Shown: positions 52,863-61,647, numbered from the stretch's first letter. The stretch: DNA of 64,000 bases from JAVVEH01 sp032251435 (GCA_032251435.1 JAVVEH010000007.1:62001-126000); one strand, 5' to 3'. The notes: generated by a model from the sequence alone, not told the origin. Program-made: numbers and translations.

Positions 52863-54446
52863 CTACCGTTTTTCCTGACGGGTCGCGATAGGGACATACC
52901 CCCATTCAAGCCCGGCGGGAGGCGTCACAATAAGCGCGGGATCAATCTCCGCGAGCTCACCCTTCGCGGGCGCGGCCAGGTAATCCTTATCCCGGGTCCA
53001 ATGCCGATGCAGTTTTTCCACATGAGTCTGGACCTTTTCACGCTCCGCGTCCGTCAGGCCGGCGTTCAGCATGGCGGGTTGATCGGCAAACCGGTACCAG
53101 TAGTAGGTCACCACACTGCCGTCACCCGGGAACGCCTGAAATGGACCCGCCACCGGACCGGGGGTCTTCCAGCAACTACCTTTCTCTTCAGGTGTGACAT
53201 AAGGCCCCATATGCTTCTCTTCAGGTGCCACGGTGTCATCATCATCGTGCCAATGGGGCTTAAAGACAACCTCTTTCAATCCGGCTTGTTCCGGGACATC
53301 ATCCGCTTTGACGGGTTCCCAAACCTCCTTGCCATCCGAGTTTTTGACGAGATGATAGTATTCCGGAATGACCGCCATCGGCCCGTTTTCGGTCTCGATG
53401 CGGGCGACCCATTGATCATCCCACCGGTAACCGAAGTCGCTACCATCCGTTGTGAAGGGAGTGGCGAAATCCCAGACCATGTGATTTCTAGCGTCTCTAG
53501 GCACACCGTTCTCGAAAATACTCCAGGTGGAATTGCCCCGGCCGAGAAATGTATACGCGCGGGCTTCAGTATGACCGATAGGATCCAAAATCGGATCACC
53601 CTCCTCGAACCAGTCCTTGACACCGTCCCAGAGGGCTTTCGCATTGTAGCACACCGCGGCATTCAGCATAACCGATTCACCGTCAGCATTCACAGGGAAG
53701 TGTGTCGGAGCGATTCGGGCATAGGTTTCGCCGTCAGCGGCGACGGCGATCCGGGCTGGAACATATTGGGTCTCCATTTGGATCTGCCGATTTGGATTGG
53801 ACGGCTGCGAATCCAGGAATGTTCCGGCCAAGTGAGGCGCCTGGATCGTGGGTTTAGAGAAGAAAATAGGCGTAAAGAAGGCGATGGGGCCTTTCACATT
53901 CTTGGTATCCAAAAATAATGTCCAGCAATTGCCGCCGGTCGGCACATCCGCTCCCTCTGTCGTGGATTTTGGGGGAATGAGCGGTAGTGGCAGATATCCA
54001 TAGCCGAACAACTCACCGCAGGCGCCTTGTTTCAGGTTCAACCCGTCGGGGGGCCATAGCACGTTCGGGCTCAGTTGCGCGACACCGTATTTCCCTTGAG
54101 GGGCATCCCAGTCACGGCCTTTTCCAGCGCCGGGCCCGTTGGCCCATGCGCAAAAATTAAGAGCGACACCCCCCATAATGAACTTGGGCGTCGCTGTGGC
54201 GAAACGGCTGTCACGCCACCAGCCTAACCCGCCTTCAATATCTGAATACGCTTTCTCGCCGGGTTGCCGTTTGTTTTGGGAAAACATCCAGGTGCCGAAA
54301 AGCCCAGTCTGAAAATAGTTTCCAGGATACCGTTCCAGCAAAGGCCAAGCGGTGACATACATGGAAAATCCGCCATTATACGTTTCCGGCACCTGCTCGT
54401 GAGGGACAATGAGATACCCGGCCATCGTGTTATAATCCGCTGACAT
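52863..54446 (-). CDS. protein of unknown function, 527 residues
   Basis: No signal peptide, transmembrane helix or known catalytic motif was recognised. The sequence is rich in aromatic residues, with recurring short turns (GYGYLPLPLIPP, GLGWWRDSRFATATP). Histidine-aspartate runs (PHWHDDDDT) occur near residue 400 and might bind metal. A ribosome site (AAGGAGTCG) supports ATG 54446. It stands alone beside a repeat-rich gap. Confidence 0.62.
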   Translation of the reverse strand: MSADYNTMAGYLIVPHEQVPETYNGGFSMYVTAWPLLERYPGNYFQTGLFGTWMFSQNKRQPGEKAYSDIEGGLGWWRDSRFATATPKFIMGGVALNFCAWANGPGAGKGRDWDAPQGKYGVAQLSPNVLWPPDGLNLKQGACGELFGYGYLPLPLIPPKSTTEGADVPTGGNCWTLFLDTKNVKGPIAFFTPIFFSKPTIQAPHLAGTFLDSQPSNPNRQIQMETQYVPARIAVAADGETYARIAPTHFPVNADGESVMLNAAVCYNAKALWDGVKDWFEEGDPILDPIGHTEARAYTFLGRGNSTWSIFENGVPRDARNHMVWDFATPFTTDGSDFGYRWDDQWVARIETENGPMAVIPEYYHLVKNSDGKEVWEPVKADDVPEQAGLKEVVFKPHWHDDDDTVAPEEKHMGPYVTPEEKGSCWKTPGPVAGPFQAFPGDGSVVTYYWYRFADQPAMLNAGLTDAEREKVQTHVEKLHRHWTRDKDYLAAPAKGELAEIDPALIVTPPAGLEWGYVPIATRQEKR

Positions 54447-54864
54447 CGGTCACGACTCCTTGCTGTGAATGGTTAAGGTGCGGGCGAAATAGATAAAACC
54501 TTGTCCAGAACCTTGTCCAGAACCCAAATCCAACTCTGACTGAGTATAAGAAACGGACGAGGTGCGAGACAAAGCGTGAAATTGCGCATTTCGCAATTCT
54601 CTAGAAAATGTTTATTTAGAACCTGCCCGCAAATATGGTTTTTGAAATGGTTCCAGGCGGGAAAATGGCGGGAATAAGATAACGTATGCCACAAAGAGCG
54701 CTACCCGGCGGATGACGGAAATGTGAAGGCGTGAAATGGAAAGCACACTGACGTGCGAACTCAAACCGGTCTCCGCCCGATAATCAGTTTGAGTTCGTGC
54801 GGGAGCACAACAATGATATCGATGTTTTCTCGGATTTTTCTCGACTTTCTCGATTTAATCGACA
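54447..54864. other. intergenic region upstream of the 527-residue gene
   Basis: Holds a tandem CTTGTCCAGAAC duplication (about 54500-54525) and a GAAATTGCG/CGCAATTC palindrome near 54577. No gene or convincing promoter is seen. Confidence 0.4.
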
Positions 54865-54948
54865 CCCTGAAGTCGGGACACCGACAAAGAATATCCCGGC
54901 GTATTGAAAAGGGCCGCCCTCCAATGTTGGTGTACCGGATTTATCCGG
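54865..54948 (+). repeat. palindromic dispersed element, copy C
   Basis: 84 bp. The left end (CCCTGAAGTCGGG) is degenerate, the right end CCGGATTTATCCGG (54935-54948) is intact. Nearly identical to the copy 121 bp to the right. Confidence 0.78.
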
Positions 54949-54983
54949 AAAGGCGGTGCGGAACGACCGCAAGGAGGAAGATT

Positions 54984-55069
54984 CCGACTGAAGTCGGTAC
55001 ACCGACAAAGAATATCCCGGCGTATTGAAAAGGACCGCCCTCCAATGTTGGTGTACCGGATTTATCCGG
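54984..55069 (+). repeat. palindromic dispersed element, copy D
   Basis: 86 bp with perfect palindromes CCGACTGAAGTCGG (54984-54997) and CCGGATTTATCCGG (55056-55069) at its ends. Inverted TACACCGAC and GTTGGTGTA lie next to them. The internal sequence matches copy C. Confidence 0.8.
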
Positions 55070-55112
55070 AAAGGGCATGCGGTGAATAAAAGACAAAATT
55101 CAGCCGACAATC

Positions 55113-55159
55113 CGACGGGAAACCCGTCGCGTCAAACCCGACTGCAGGAGCTGCAGTCG
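55113..55159. repeat. pair of adjacent hairpins
   Basis: CGACGGGAAACCCGTCG (55113-55129) and CGACTGCAG/CTGCAGTCG with a GAG top (55139-55159) are two perfect palindromes 9 nt apart, right after the tandem elements. Together they look like another mobile-repeat fragment. Confidence 0.6.
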
Positions 55160-55366
55160 CCTGGTTTGGTGTCAGTTGTAATGCACGCGCGGACAACTTT
55201 TTATCCTTAAGTTTACGCCAATGCCTTTCCAGGGCCAAAAATACATAATATTTCTGATTCTGGAACAGCCCCCCTTGGAAGAAACCCCGCTCCAGTCACT
55301 GGCTTCCGCCCATCAGCCCGTTATAGTTGCGTCATCCGCGTCAATGAACAGTCGCTCGAGCCGTTT
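55160..55366. other. intergenic, nothing recognised
   Basis: The region from the paired hairpins to the sugar-kinase start. No gene, repeat shared with other gaps or clear promoter is visible, and the kinase start has a poor ribosome site. Confidence 0.35.
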
Positions 55367-56491
55367 ATGGAAATACTCACCGTGTCACATGAAGAAATAA
55401 ATCTCGATTCCCTTAAATCCATCGGCGCCTATTTTGATCTGCCCGGCGCTGTCACCACCGGGGCACCGTATGGCAACGGACACATCAACGATACGTACCT
55501 TGCGAGGGCGGGGAGTCTTCAGTTTGTCTTCCAACGGGTGAATCATCTCATTTTTCAAGATGTGCCGCTCTTAATGAACAATATCCAGCGAGTGACAGAT
55601 CACCTGCGCTTAAAAATCCATGATCTCCCTCCCCGGTTACGCCAGCAGGTGCTGACACTCGTGCCCGCCAAAAATGGCGACTCCCATGTCGTCGATCCGC
55701 GGGGCGATTACTGGCGGGTCTATGAATACTTGGAAGGCACTGAAACACTGGAACAGGTTGACACGCCTGAACGAGCGCGGGACGGGGCGCGGTCGTTCGC
55801 CGTTTTCCAAAGCCTGCTGATGGACTTTCCATCCCCCTCTTTGCATGAAACCATTCCCGACTTTCATCATACCCCGAGACGTCTGGAACAACTTAAACAA
55901 GCCACCGACGAAGACGCGCGCGGACGGCTTAAGAGCGTACTGAATGAACTGGATTTTGTTTTGGAACGGGAAGGACTGGCCGAGGTTCTGGTGAACGAAA
56001 TAACGGCCGGCAATCTCCCAATCCGAATCACGCACAATGACACCAAAATAAATAATATCCGGTTTGATTGCGGGAGCGGGAAAGGCAATGCTGTCATCGA
56101 CCTGGACACGGTCATGCCAGGGTTGATTCATTATGACTTTGGGGACATGATCCGCACCTGCTGTTTTGAAGGAGAAGAGGACGGGGGTGACATCCATTCG
56201 ATCCGTCTCAGACAGGATGTTTTGACAGCGCTTATCCAAGGGTTCTTAGAGGGCGCGGGAAGCTTTCTCACCCCGGCCGAAATGGCCTATTTGCCCGTGG
56301 CTGGAAGACTCATCTGCCTGGAAATAGGCATCCGCTTTCTAACGGACTATCTTCAGGGGGACACCTATTTTAAAACATCCCGGCCTGACCAGAATCTGGA
56401 CCGGGCCCGAGTTCAGTTCCAGCGGGTAAAATTATTGGAAAAGGAAGATGACACCATCCGGGATCATTCTTTCCCTGTCCGAACAGAGTGA
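55367..56491 (+). CDS. N-acetylhexosamine 1-kinase-like sugar kinase (NahK family)
   Basis: 374 residues with an aminoglycoside-phosphotransferase-like fold. The catalytic loop ITHNDTKINNIRFD holds the Brenner-motif aspartate, and IDLDTVMPGLIHYDFGDMIRT carries the metal-binding aspartate. In the N-lobe, YGNGHINDTYLA resembles the nucleotide loop of NahK. NahK phosphorylates N-acetylhexosamines at C1 and feeds salvage of host or environmental glycans; the exact substrate is not proven. ATG 55367 lacks a clear ribosome site. Confidence 0.85.
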   Translation: MEILTVSHEEINLDSLKSIGAYFDLPGAVTTGAPYGNGHINDTYLARAGSLQFVFQRVNHLIFQDVPLLMNNIQRVTDHLRLKIHDLPPRLRQQVLTLVPAKNGDSHVVDPRGDYWRVYEYLEGTETLEQVDTPERARDGARSFAVFQSLLMDFPSPSLHETIPDFHHTPRRLEQLKQATDEDARGRLKSVLNELDFVLEREGLAEVLVNEITAGNLPIRITHNDTKINNIRFDCGSGKGNAVIDLDTVMPGLIHYDFGDMIRTCCFEGEEDGGDIHSIRLRQDVLTALIQGFLEGAGSFLTPAEMAYLPVAGRLICLEIGIRFLTDYLQGDTYFKTSRPDQNLDRARVQFQRVKLLEKEDDTIRDHSFPVRTE

Positions 56492-56847
56492 ACCTTGTTT
56501 CAGGTCTGTCCGGATCGTGGATTCCACACCTCGAGGAGTCGCTACGCCGTGGCACTGCGAGCGACCTCCAGCGGGCTCCGTTCTGCGGAGCACCGGAATT
56601 ATTCCGGCCGAATGACCGTTTGGAGGCCGGTTGCCTGTCGGGCGTAGCCACCCATCCTTCGCCCTTTGTGGGTTACCTAGCGTTGCTTAGGCTCTGCCTT
56701 CGGCGGTCAGAGGGCAGGCTCTGGGCGAAGACTGATCCCCACCGGAAAAGAGCAGCTTTCTGCTCTTGTCTCAGGAGAGCCCTTCACGGACGGACCATGA
56801 TTGCGCCCAAATAAGTGACGCGGCGCCTTAAAACTAGAAAAAGCAGT
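56492..56847. other. gene-free interval with dispersed repeat
   Basis: Begins with the 48-bp dispersed repeat (56507-56554) shared with 40347-40394. The rest reads like a mosaic of small GC-rich words (GCTCTGCCTTCGGCGGTCAG) without an open frame that can be supported. Confidence 0.45.
56507..56554 (+). repeat. 48-bp dispersed repeat, copy 2
   Basis: CGGATCGTGGATTCC and CGAGGAGTCGCTACGCCG are shared with 40347-40394 at about seven mismatches; it directly follows the kinase gene's stop. Confidence 0.6.
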
Positions 56848-56875
56848 TTGATTTGATCCTTTGATAAGGTATATT
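56848..56875 (+). promoter_or_regulatory. probable promoter of rpsO
   Basis: TTGATT (56848-56853) and TATATT (56870-56875) with a 16-nt spacer, about 95 nt ahead of the start. The leader that would follow contains a TCTGAAA/TTTCAGA hairpin (56939-56955), possibly linked to S15 autoregulation; the latter is only inference. Confidence 0.5.
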
Positions 56876-56974
56876 TCAGGTCTTTGCGTTTTATAAATAT
56901 CATTTTAATCGCGACTAAAACATATCGAATGCAGTGATTCTGAAAGAGTTTCAGAGACATAAGGTAGAGGCAGC

Positions 56975-57238
56975 ATGGAAAAAGAGACCAAACAAGCGAT
57001 CATCAAAGAATTCGCCCAATCCGAGGGTGATGTCGGCAGCGCGGACGTTCAAATCGCTGTTCTGAGCGCCCGGATCAAAGAAATCACGGACCACTTGAAG
57101 AGCAATAAAAAAGACCACAGTTCACGCCGTGGCTTGATCGCGATGGTTAACCGGCGGCGCAAGCTGCTGAATTATGTCAACAGTAAAGATCACGCGAAGT
57201 ATCTTGACTTGATTAAACGTCTCGAACTGCGTCGATAA
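56975..57238 (+). CDS. rpsO: ribosomal protein S15
   Basis: 87 residues, the usual length. Characteristic S15 stretches: VGSADVQIAVLSARI, ITDHLKSNKKDHSSRRGL and MVNRRRKLLNYVNSKD, which bind the 16S rRNA three-way junction. Start ATG 56975 has AAGGTAGAGG upstream. It is followed by pnp, as in many bacteria, with terminator-like and processing hairpins between. Confidence 0.97.
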   Translation: MEKETKQAIIKEFAQSEGDVGSADVQIAVLSARIKEITDHLKSNKKDHSSRRGLIAMVNRRRKLLNYVNSKDHAKYLDLIKRLELRR

Positions 57239-57245
57239 TCATGAC

Positions 57246-57276
57246 CCGCGCTCACGACGAGCGCGGATTCGTTTTT
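57246..57276 (+). terminator. partial terminator after rpsO
   Basis: CCGCGCTC (57246-57253) and GAGCGCGG (57259-57266) form an 8-bp stem with a 5-nt loop, then ATTCGTTTTT. A second perfect hairpin (GTCCGCCGG/CCGGCGGAC, 57277-57300) follows at once. Read-through into pnp is likely, since pnp has no separate promoter that can be seen. Confidence 0.65.
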
Positions 57277-57347
57277 GTCCGCCGGACCTCTCCGGCGGAC
57301 ATGTTTCGTTGATGAGGGCGGTCAGAGGCACCTGTCCCGTTCACAGG

Positions 57348-57449
57348 TGTGGAATTCGGTCGGTAAAAGGACCTAAAAACATGTGCGGTCTCAAACGCCG
57401 CGGAGTAAGTCGGCGACAAGTTTTTAGGTGTTTTTACCGCAATTCCGCA
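57348..57449 (+). promoter_or_regulatory. long leader hairpin upstream of pnp
   Basis: Three collinear helices form one long imperfect stem: 57348-57356 with 57441-57449 (TGTGGAATT/AATTCCGCA, one G-U), 57361-57368 with 57432-57439 (CGGTAAAA/TTTTACCG) and 57372-57380 with 57420-57428 (CCTAAAAAC/GTTTTTAGG). A GC-rich top (CGCCG/CGGCG) caps it. In E. coli a long pnp leader hairpin is cut by RNase III and then controlled by PNPase itself; this hairpin has the right size and place. Confidence 0.65.
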
Positions 57450-57552
57450 TTTGTCCTTACCAGGACTTCCCCTGACCTGTCTTCTCATCTTGATCACGGG
57501 CGGCATGCCCGTCACACTCCATATATTGGAGAAGCAGGGAGTCAGTAAAACT

Positions 57553-59973
57553 ATGAGTATTCACCAACAGACAATCGATATCGGCGGCGGCCGCGAGATC
57601 ATCATCGAAACCGGGAAACTAGCCAAACTGGCCGGGGGCGCCGTCACCGTCCGCCAGGGCGACACCATGGTGCTGGTCACCGCTTGCAGCGCGGACCCGC
57701 GGCCCGGGCTGGATTTTTTCCCGCTCCAAGTGGACTATCGTGAAAAACACAGCGCCGCCGGAACCTTTCCGGGCGGTTTCATCAAGCGTGAGGGGCGCCC
57801 CAGTGAAAAGGAAATCCTCACCGCCCGTATGACGGATCGGCCCCTGCGTCCCTTGTTTCCGAAAGGATTCATTGATGACGTGCAAATCATGGCCGGGCTG
57901 CTCAGCGCCGATGGCGAGAATGAAGCCGATGTGCTCAGTATCTTTGGCGCTAGTGTCGCCTTGATGATTTCAGATATTCCCTTTAACGGGCCGATCGGCG
58001 CTCTGCGCGTGGGCCGCGTCAACGGTGAGTTCATCGCCAACCCGACTCTGCCGGAAATGGCCGAAAGCGATTTGGATCTGGTTTACGCCGGGATCCCCGG
58101 GAAAGCCATTATGATCGAGGGCGCCGGCAAAGAGGTCAGTGAAGAAGATCTGCGCGACGCGATGCTTTTCGCTGACACCCTTGTCATCGCCATGTGTGAC
58201 GCCCAAAACGCGATGGCGGAAGCCGTCGGCAAAGAAAAGTACACCCCGAAATTATCTCTGCCCACGCCTGACTTGCAGGACGCGGTCAATGACTACTGTA
58301 AGGGAAAACTTGACGATGCCGTGCAAATTCCCGCCAAAGCCCCGCGATGCCAGGCGCTGAATGCGATTTACGCTGAAATGGTGGCGGCTCTTTCACCGAG
58401 ATTCGTCACCGTGGAATGCCCGGAACCGCTGTTCAAAAAGGCGTTTGAAGCGACCGAGGAGGCCACCGTCCGCCGGCTCATTCTGGAAGACGGCAAACGG
58501 TCCGACGGCCGGGGTCCCAAAGATCTCCGTCCCATCGAATGCGAAGTCGGCGCGCTTCCCCGTCCCCACGGCAGCGCCCTCTTCTCCCGCGGAGAAACCC
58601 AGGCGCTGGTCACCACGACGCTGGGGCCCCAGTCGGACGCGCAGGAATATGATATGATCACTGGCAAAGGCCGGGGCAAGAAGCCATTCTTCCTGCATTA
58701 TAATTTCCCTAACTTCAGTGTGGGTGAAACCGGCCGCATCATGGGACCCGGCCGCCGGGAAATCGGACATGGCGCTTTGGCCGAGCGGTCCGTCGCCGAA
58801 GTCATTCCCGAAGACTTCCCTTACACCATCCGCTGCGTTTCCGACATTCTGGGGTCCAACGGATCCTCGTCCATGGCCAGTGTCTGCGGCGCGGTTCTGG
58901 CGTTGATGGATGCGGGGGTGCCCATTAAGCATCCCGTCGCCGGCATTTCTGTCGGTATGGTCAGCGATGCTGAAAAACGGATTTTCCTGACCGACATTCT
59001 CGGTTCTGAAGATCACTACGGCGACATGGACTTCAAACTGTCCAGCACCCGTAACGGTATCACTGGTTTTCAGCTGGACTTGAAGATCGCTGGCTTGGAT
59101 ATCGAGGGCATGTATGAAGCCATGCTCCAGAATAAAGAAGCCCGTATGAAAATTCTGGACACCATGGAAGCCTGCATCAGCGAACCACGGACTGAACTCA
59201 GCCCGTACGCGCCGCAAATCTTCTCAATGCATATCAATCGGGAAAAAATCGGCGCCCTCATCGGCCCCGGCGGAAAGGTCATTCGTGAAATCACCGGCTC
59301 CACCGGTGCTGAGATTGATATTAACGATGACGGCACTGTCAATATCTTCGCCACGAATTCAGAAGCCATGGAAGCGGCTAAACGGCAGGTTGAAGCCGTC
59401 ACCGCGGAAGTCGAAATTGGCAGGATCTATGAAGGTGAAGTCAAAACTGTCCGTGATTTCGGCGCGTTTGTTGAAATCATGCCGGGTCAAGATGGCTTGC
59501 TTCACATCTCCGAAATGGATGTGAACCGGGTCAATAAGGTCGAAGACATCTGCACGGTCGGCGACAAGCTGATGGTGAAAGTCGTCGATGTCGACGACCG
59601 GGGCCGCGTCCGTTTGAGCCGGAAAGCCGTCCTTGAAGACAACGGTGAAGTCGGCGATGGCAGTGGCGCTCCCGCGGAGCCCGCGGAACCGGTCGAAGAG
59701 CCGGAAGTCGGAAAAATCTACCGGGGTGAAGTCAAAACCATTAAAGATTTCGGAGCGTTTATTGAGATTGTCCCGGGTCGGGACGGGCTCCTTCATATCT
59801 CTGAAATGGCTGACTACCGGGTGAAAAATTGCGAGGAGATCTGTCAGGTTGGTGACTTGGTCACTGTCAAGATTCTTGACATTGACGACCGCGGCAAGAT
59901 TCGTCTTAGCCGCAAAGCCGCCATGGCGGAACTCGATGGTGACCAGGGCGAAAGCCAGGAAAACGACGCGTAA
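57553..59973 (+). CDS. pnp: polynucleotide phosphorylase with two S1 domains
   Basis: 806 residues. Two RNase PH-like domains (FFPLQVDYREKHSAAGTFPGG, and ILGSEDHYGDMDFK with catalytic aspartates) make the phosphorolytic core. KH (~556-615: INREKIGALIGPGGKVI) and S1 domains bind RNA. Unusually, two S1 domains are present in tandem (~623-691 and ~720-788), joined by a proline-glutamate linker (PAEPAEPVEEPE). PNPase usually has one. The two are highly alike (GRIYEGEVKTVRDFGAF, GKIYRGEVKTIKDFGAF), so the second is an internal duplication. ATG 57553 (MSIHQQTID) fits the family start. Confidence 0.96.
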   Translation: MSIHQQTIDIGGGREIIIETGKLAKLAGGAVTVRQGDTMVLVTACSADPRPGLDFFPLQVDYREKHSAAGTFPGGFIKREGRPSEKEILTARMTDRPLRPLFPKGFIDDVQIMAGLLSADGENEADVLSIFGASVALMISDIPFNGPIGALRVGRVNGEFIANPTLPEMAESDLDLVYAGIPGKAIMIEGAGKEVSEEDLRDAMLFADTLVIAMCDAQNAMAEAVGKEKYTPKLSLPTPDLQDAVNDYCKGKLDDAVQIPAKAPRCQALNAIYAEMVAALSPRFVTVECPEPLFKKAFEATEEATVRRLILEDGKRSDGRGPKDLRPIECEVGALPRPHGSALFSRGETQALVTTTLGPQSDAQEYDMITGKGRGKKPFFLHYNFPNFSVGETGRIMGPGRREIGHGALAERSVAEVIPEDFPYTIRCVSDILGSNGSSSMASVCGAVLALMDAGVPIKHPVAGISVGMVSDAEKRIFLTDILGSEDHYGDMDFKLSSTRNGITGFQLDLKIAGLDIEGMYEAMLQNKEARMKILDTMEACISEPRTELSPYAPQIFSMHINREKIGALIGPGGKVIREITGSTGAEIDINDDGTVNIFATNSEAMEAAKRQVEAVTAEVEIGRIYEGEVKTVRDFGAFVEIMPGQDGLLHISEMDVNRVNKVEDICTVGDKLMVKVVDVDDRGRVRLSRKAVLEDNGEVGDGSGAPAEPAEPVEEPEVGKIYRGEVKTIKDFGAFIEIVPGRDGLLHISEMADYRVKNCEEICQVGDLVTVKILDIDDRGKIRLSRKAAMAELDGDQGESQENDA

Positions 59974-60076
59974 ATCAGTGATCCAACTGGTTTGACTGTA
60001 TTATTCACGCGCCGGATGGCGACCATCCGGCGCCCGCTTCACAGCCATACCGAAAAAACAGGAAAAGGTGTGTACA

Positions 60077-60283
60077 ATGAAGAAAGACATCCATCCGACA
60101 TATGTCGCCGGCAAGGTGCATTGCGCCTGCGGCGCCGATTATGACGTCATGACCAACGCCGAGAAAACGAATATTGACATTTGCTCCGCTTGTCACCCGT
60201 TCTTCACCGGCAAGCAAAAACTGGTTGACACCGAAGGCCGCGTGGATCGCTTCCGCCGTCGGTATAACCTGAAAGGCGACTAA
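60077..60283 (+). CDS. rpmE: ribosomal protein L31 (zinc-binding type)
   Basis: 68 residues from ATG 60077 (MKKDIHPTYV). The zinc-ribbon cysteines are CACG and CSAC, the L31 form used when zinc is sufficient. ICSACHPFFTGKQK and the C-terminal DRFRRRYNL are typical. A purine-rich AGGAAAAGG ribosome site lies upstream. It is followed by prfA after a terminator, the usual bacterial order. Confidence 0.96.
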   Translation: MKKDIHPTYVAGKVHCACGADYDVMTNAEKTNIDICSACHPFFTGKQKLVDTEGRVDRFRRRYNLKGD

Positions 60284-60305
60284 CGGTTCGCCGCCGCCTG
60301 CTTTG

Positions 60306-60343
60306 AGCCCGTCCAGCTTTTCCCGCCGGGCGGGCTTTTTTTA
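60306..60343 (+). terminator. intrinsic terminator after rpmE
   Basis: AGCCCGTCC (60306-60314) pairs with GGGCGGGCT (60328-60336), one G-U, followed by seven T's. It lies 23 nt after the rpmE stop. Confidence 0.8.
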
Positions 60344-60476
60344 TCACGGCACAGATTCCAGTGTCGCCATTCGAAGGCTTTCTCTGTTCGTCGGTGTCAG
60401 TTTAGCCACCTCTTATTCGCCCGCCCGAAGGCGTCAACCCTGAACGTAACACTTTGAACTCGGAACTTACTGTCCC

Positions 60477-61565
60477 ATGTCCCTCGCGCCGCACATTGAA
60501 AAAGCTGAAAAACGCCTGGTTGAAGTCGAAGGCGCTTTGGCCAAGTTTGACTTTTCATCACCGACAGCGGATCGTAAAGAATACGAGGGTCTGAACCGGG
60601 AATATCAGCGTCTGAAGACACTGACAGATCTTTGGACCACCCGGATCAAGGCCGAGGCGGATTTAGCCGCCAATCTTGACATGATTGAAACCGAAGACGA
60701 CGAGGAGTTTATTGGCGTCATTCAAGCTGACATTGACGAATTGACGGCCATCATTGAAAAGGCGGATCTTGAGATCAAGACCTTGGTTCTGCCGCCCGCC
60801 CAGTTTGAAGATCGCAATATTATTGTTGAAATCCGTCCCGCCGCCGGCGGCGATGAGGCGGGATTATTCGCCGCGGACCTGTTCCGTATGTATTCCCGCT
60901 ATTCTGAAAACCGGGGTTGGAAGACAGAGGTTCTTGAACTCAGTGAGAGTGATGTCGGCGGCATCAAAAACGTCTCATTTTCTGTCCAAGGGGACAATGT
61001 TTACCGGTTTCTGAAGTTTGAAAGCGGCGTGCACCGGGTGCAACGCGTCCCGGCCACGGAGTCCGGAGGCCGCATCCACACCTCAACAGTCACCGTCGCG
61101 GTGCTTCCGGAAGCGGAAGAGGTGGATTTGGAGATTAAAAATGAAGACTTACGCTTTGATGTCTTTCGATCTTCCGGACCGGGTGGCCAGTCTGTGAACA
61201 CAACCGACAGCGCCGTCCGCATCACTCATATTCCCAGTGGCTTCAGCGTCGCCTCGCAGCAGGAAAAATCCCAGCATAAAAACCGGGCGACCGCCATGCG
61301 TATTCTGCGCTCCAGGTTGTTGGAGATAAAACAAGCTGAGGAAACCGCTAAAAACGCCGCCGAAAGAAAATCCCAGGTGGGAACGGGCGACCGAAGCGAG
61401 CGGATTCGCACCTATAATTATCCCCAAAGCCGCGTGACCGACCACCGCTTTAAAATTTCCCGTCACGACTTGCCCGACATCATGGAAGGGAACATCCAGG
61501 ATTTCCTCAATCAGATGATCGCCATGAGCGTGGAACAACGGCTGGCCGCTGAAGTCGCCGAATAA
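60477..61565 (+). CDS. prfA: peptide chain release factor 1
   Basis: 362 residues. It reads UAA and UAG and releases the nascent chain. The codon-recognition PxT motif is PAT in RVQRVPATESGGRIHTST. The catalytic GGQ is at 236-238 in SSGPGGQSVNTTDSAVRITH (Ser rather than the more common His after GGQ). The N-terminal coiled-coil and C-terminal domain are of normal length. Its presence implies that UAG is an ordinary stop here, which bears on the interrupted reverse transcriptase. The ribosome site is weak. Confidence 0.96.
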   Translation: MSLAPHIEKAEKRLVEVEGALAKFDFSSPTADRKEYEGLNREYQRLKTLTDLWTTRIKAEADLAANLDMIETEDDEEFIGVIQADIDELTAIIEKADLEIKTLVLPPAQFEDRNIIVEIRPAAGGDEAGLFAADLFRMYSRYSENRGWKTEVLELSESDVGGIKNVSFSVQGDNVYRFLKFESGVHRVQRVPATESGGRIHTSTVTVAVLPEAEEVDLEIKNEDLRFDVFRSSGPGGQSVNTTDSAVRITHIPSGFSVASQQEKSQHKNRATAMRILRSRLLEIKQAEETAKNAAERKSQVGTGDRSERIRTYNYPQSRVTDHRFKISRHDLPDIMEGNIQDFLNQMIAMSVEQRLAAEVAE

Positions 61566-61575
61566 TCCGGCCCGG

Positions 61576-61647
61576 TCGCGCGGGCAATTCTGGACCGGTC
61601 GCGTCCCGCGACCATCCGTCATGCCAATTGATCGCCTCATCCTGGTG
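61576..61647 (+). repeat. 72-bp direct repeat, copy 1
   Basis: Starts TCGCGCGGGCAATTCTGG. Copy 2 at 61740-61811 differs at two positions. Confidence 0.88.

Noticed and set aside
56488..56814. 108-codon frame after the sugar kinase
   Set aside because: It starts in the kinase gene's end and runs through a dispersed repeat; no domain.
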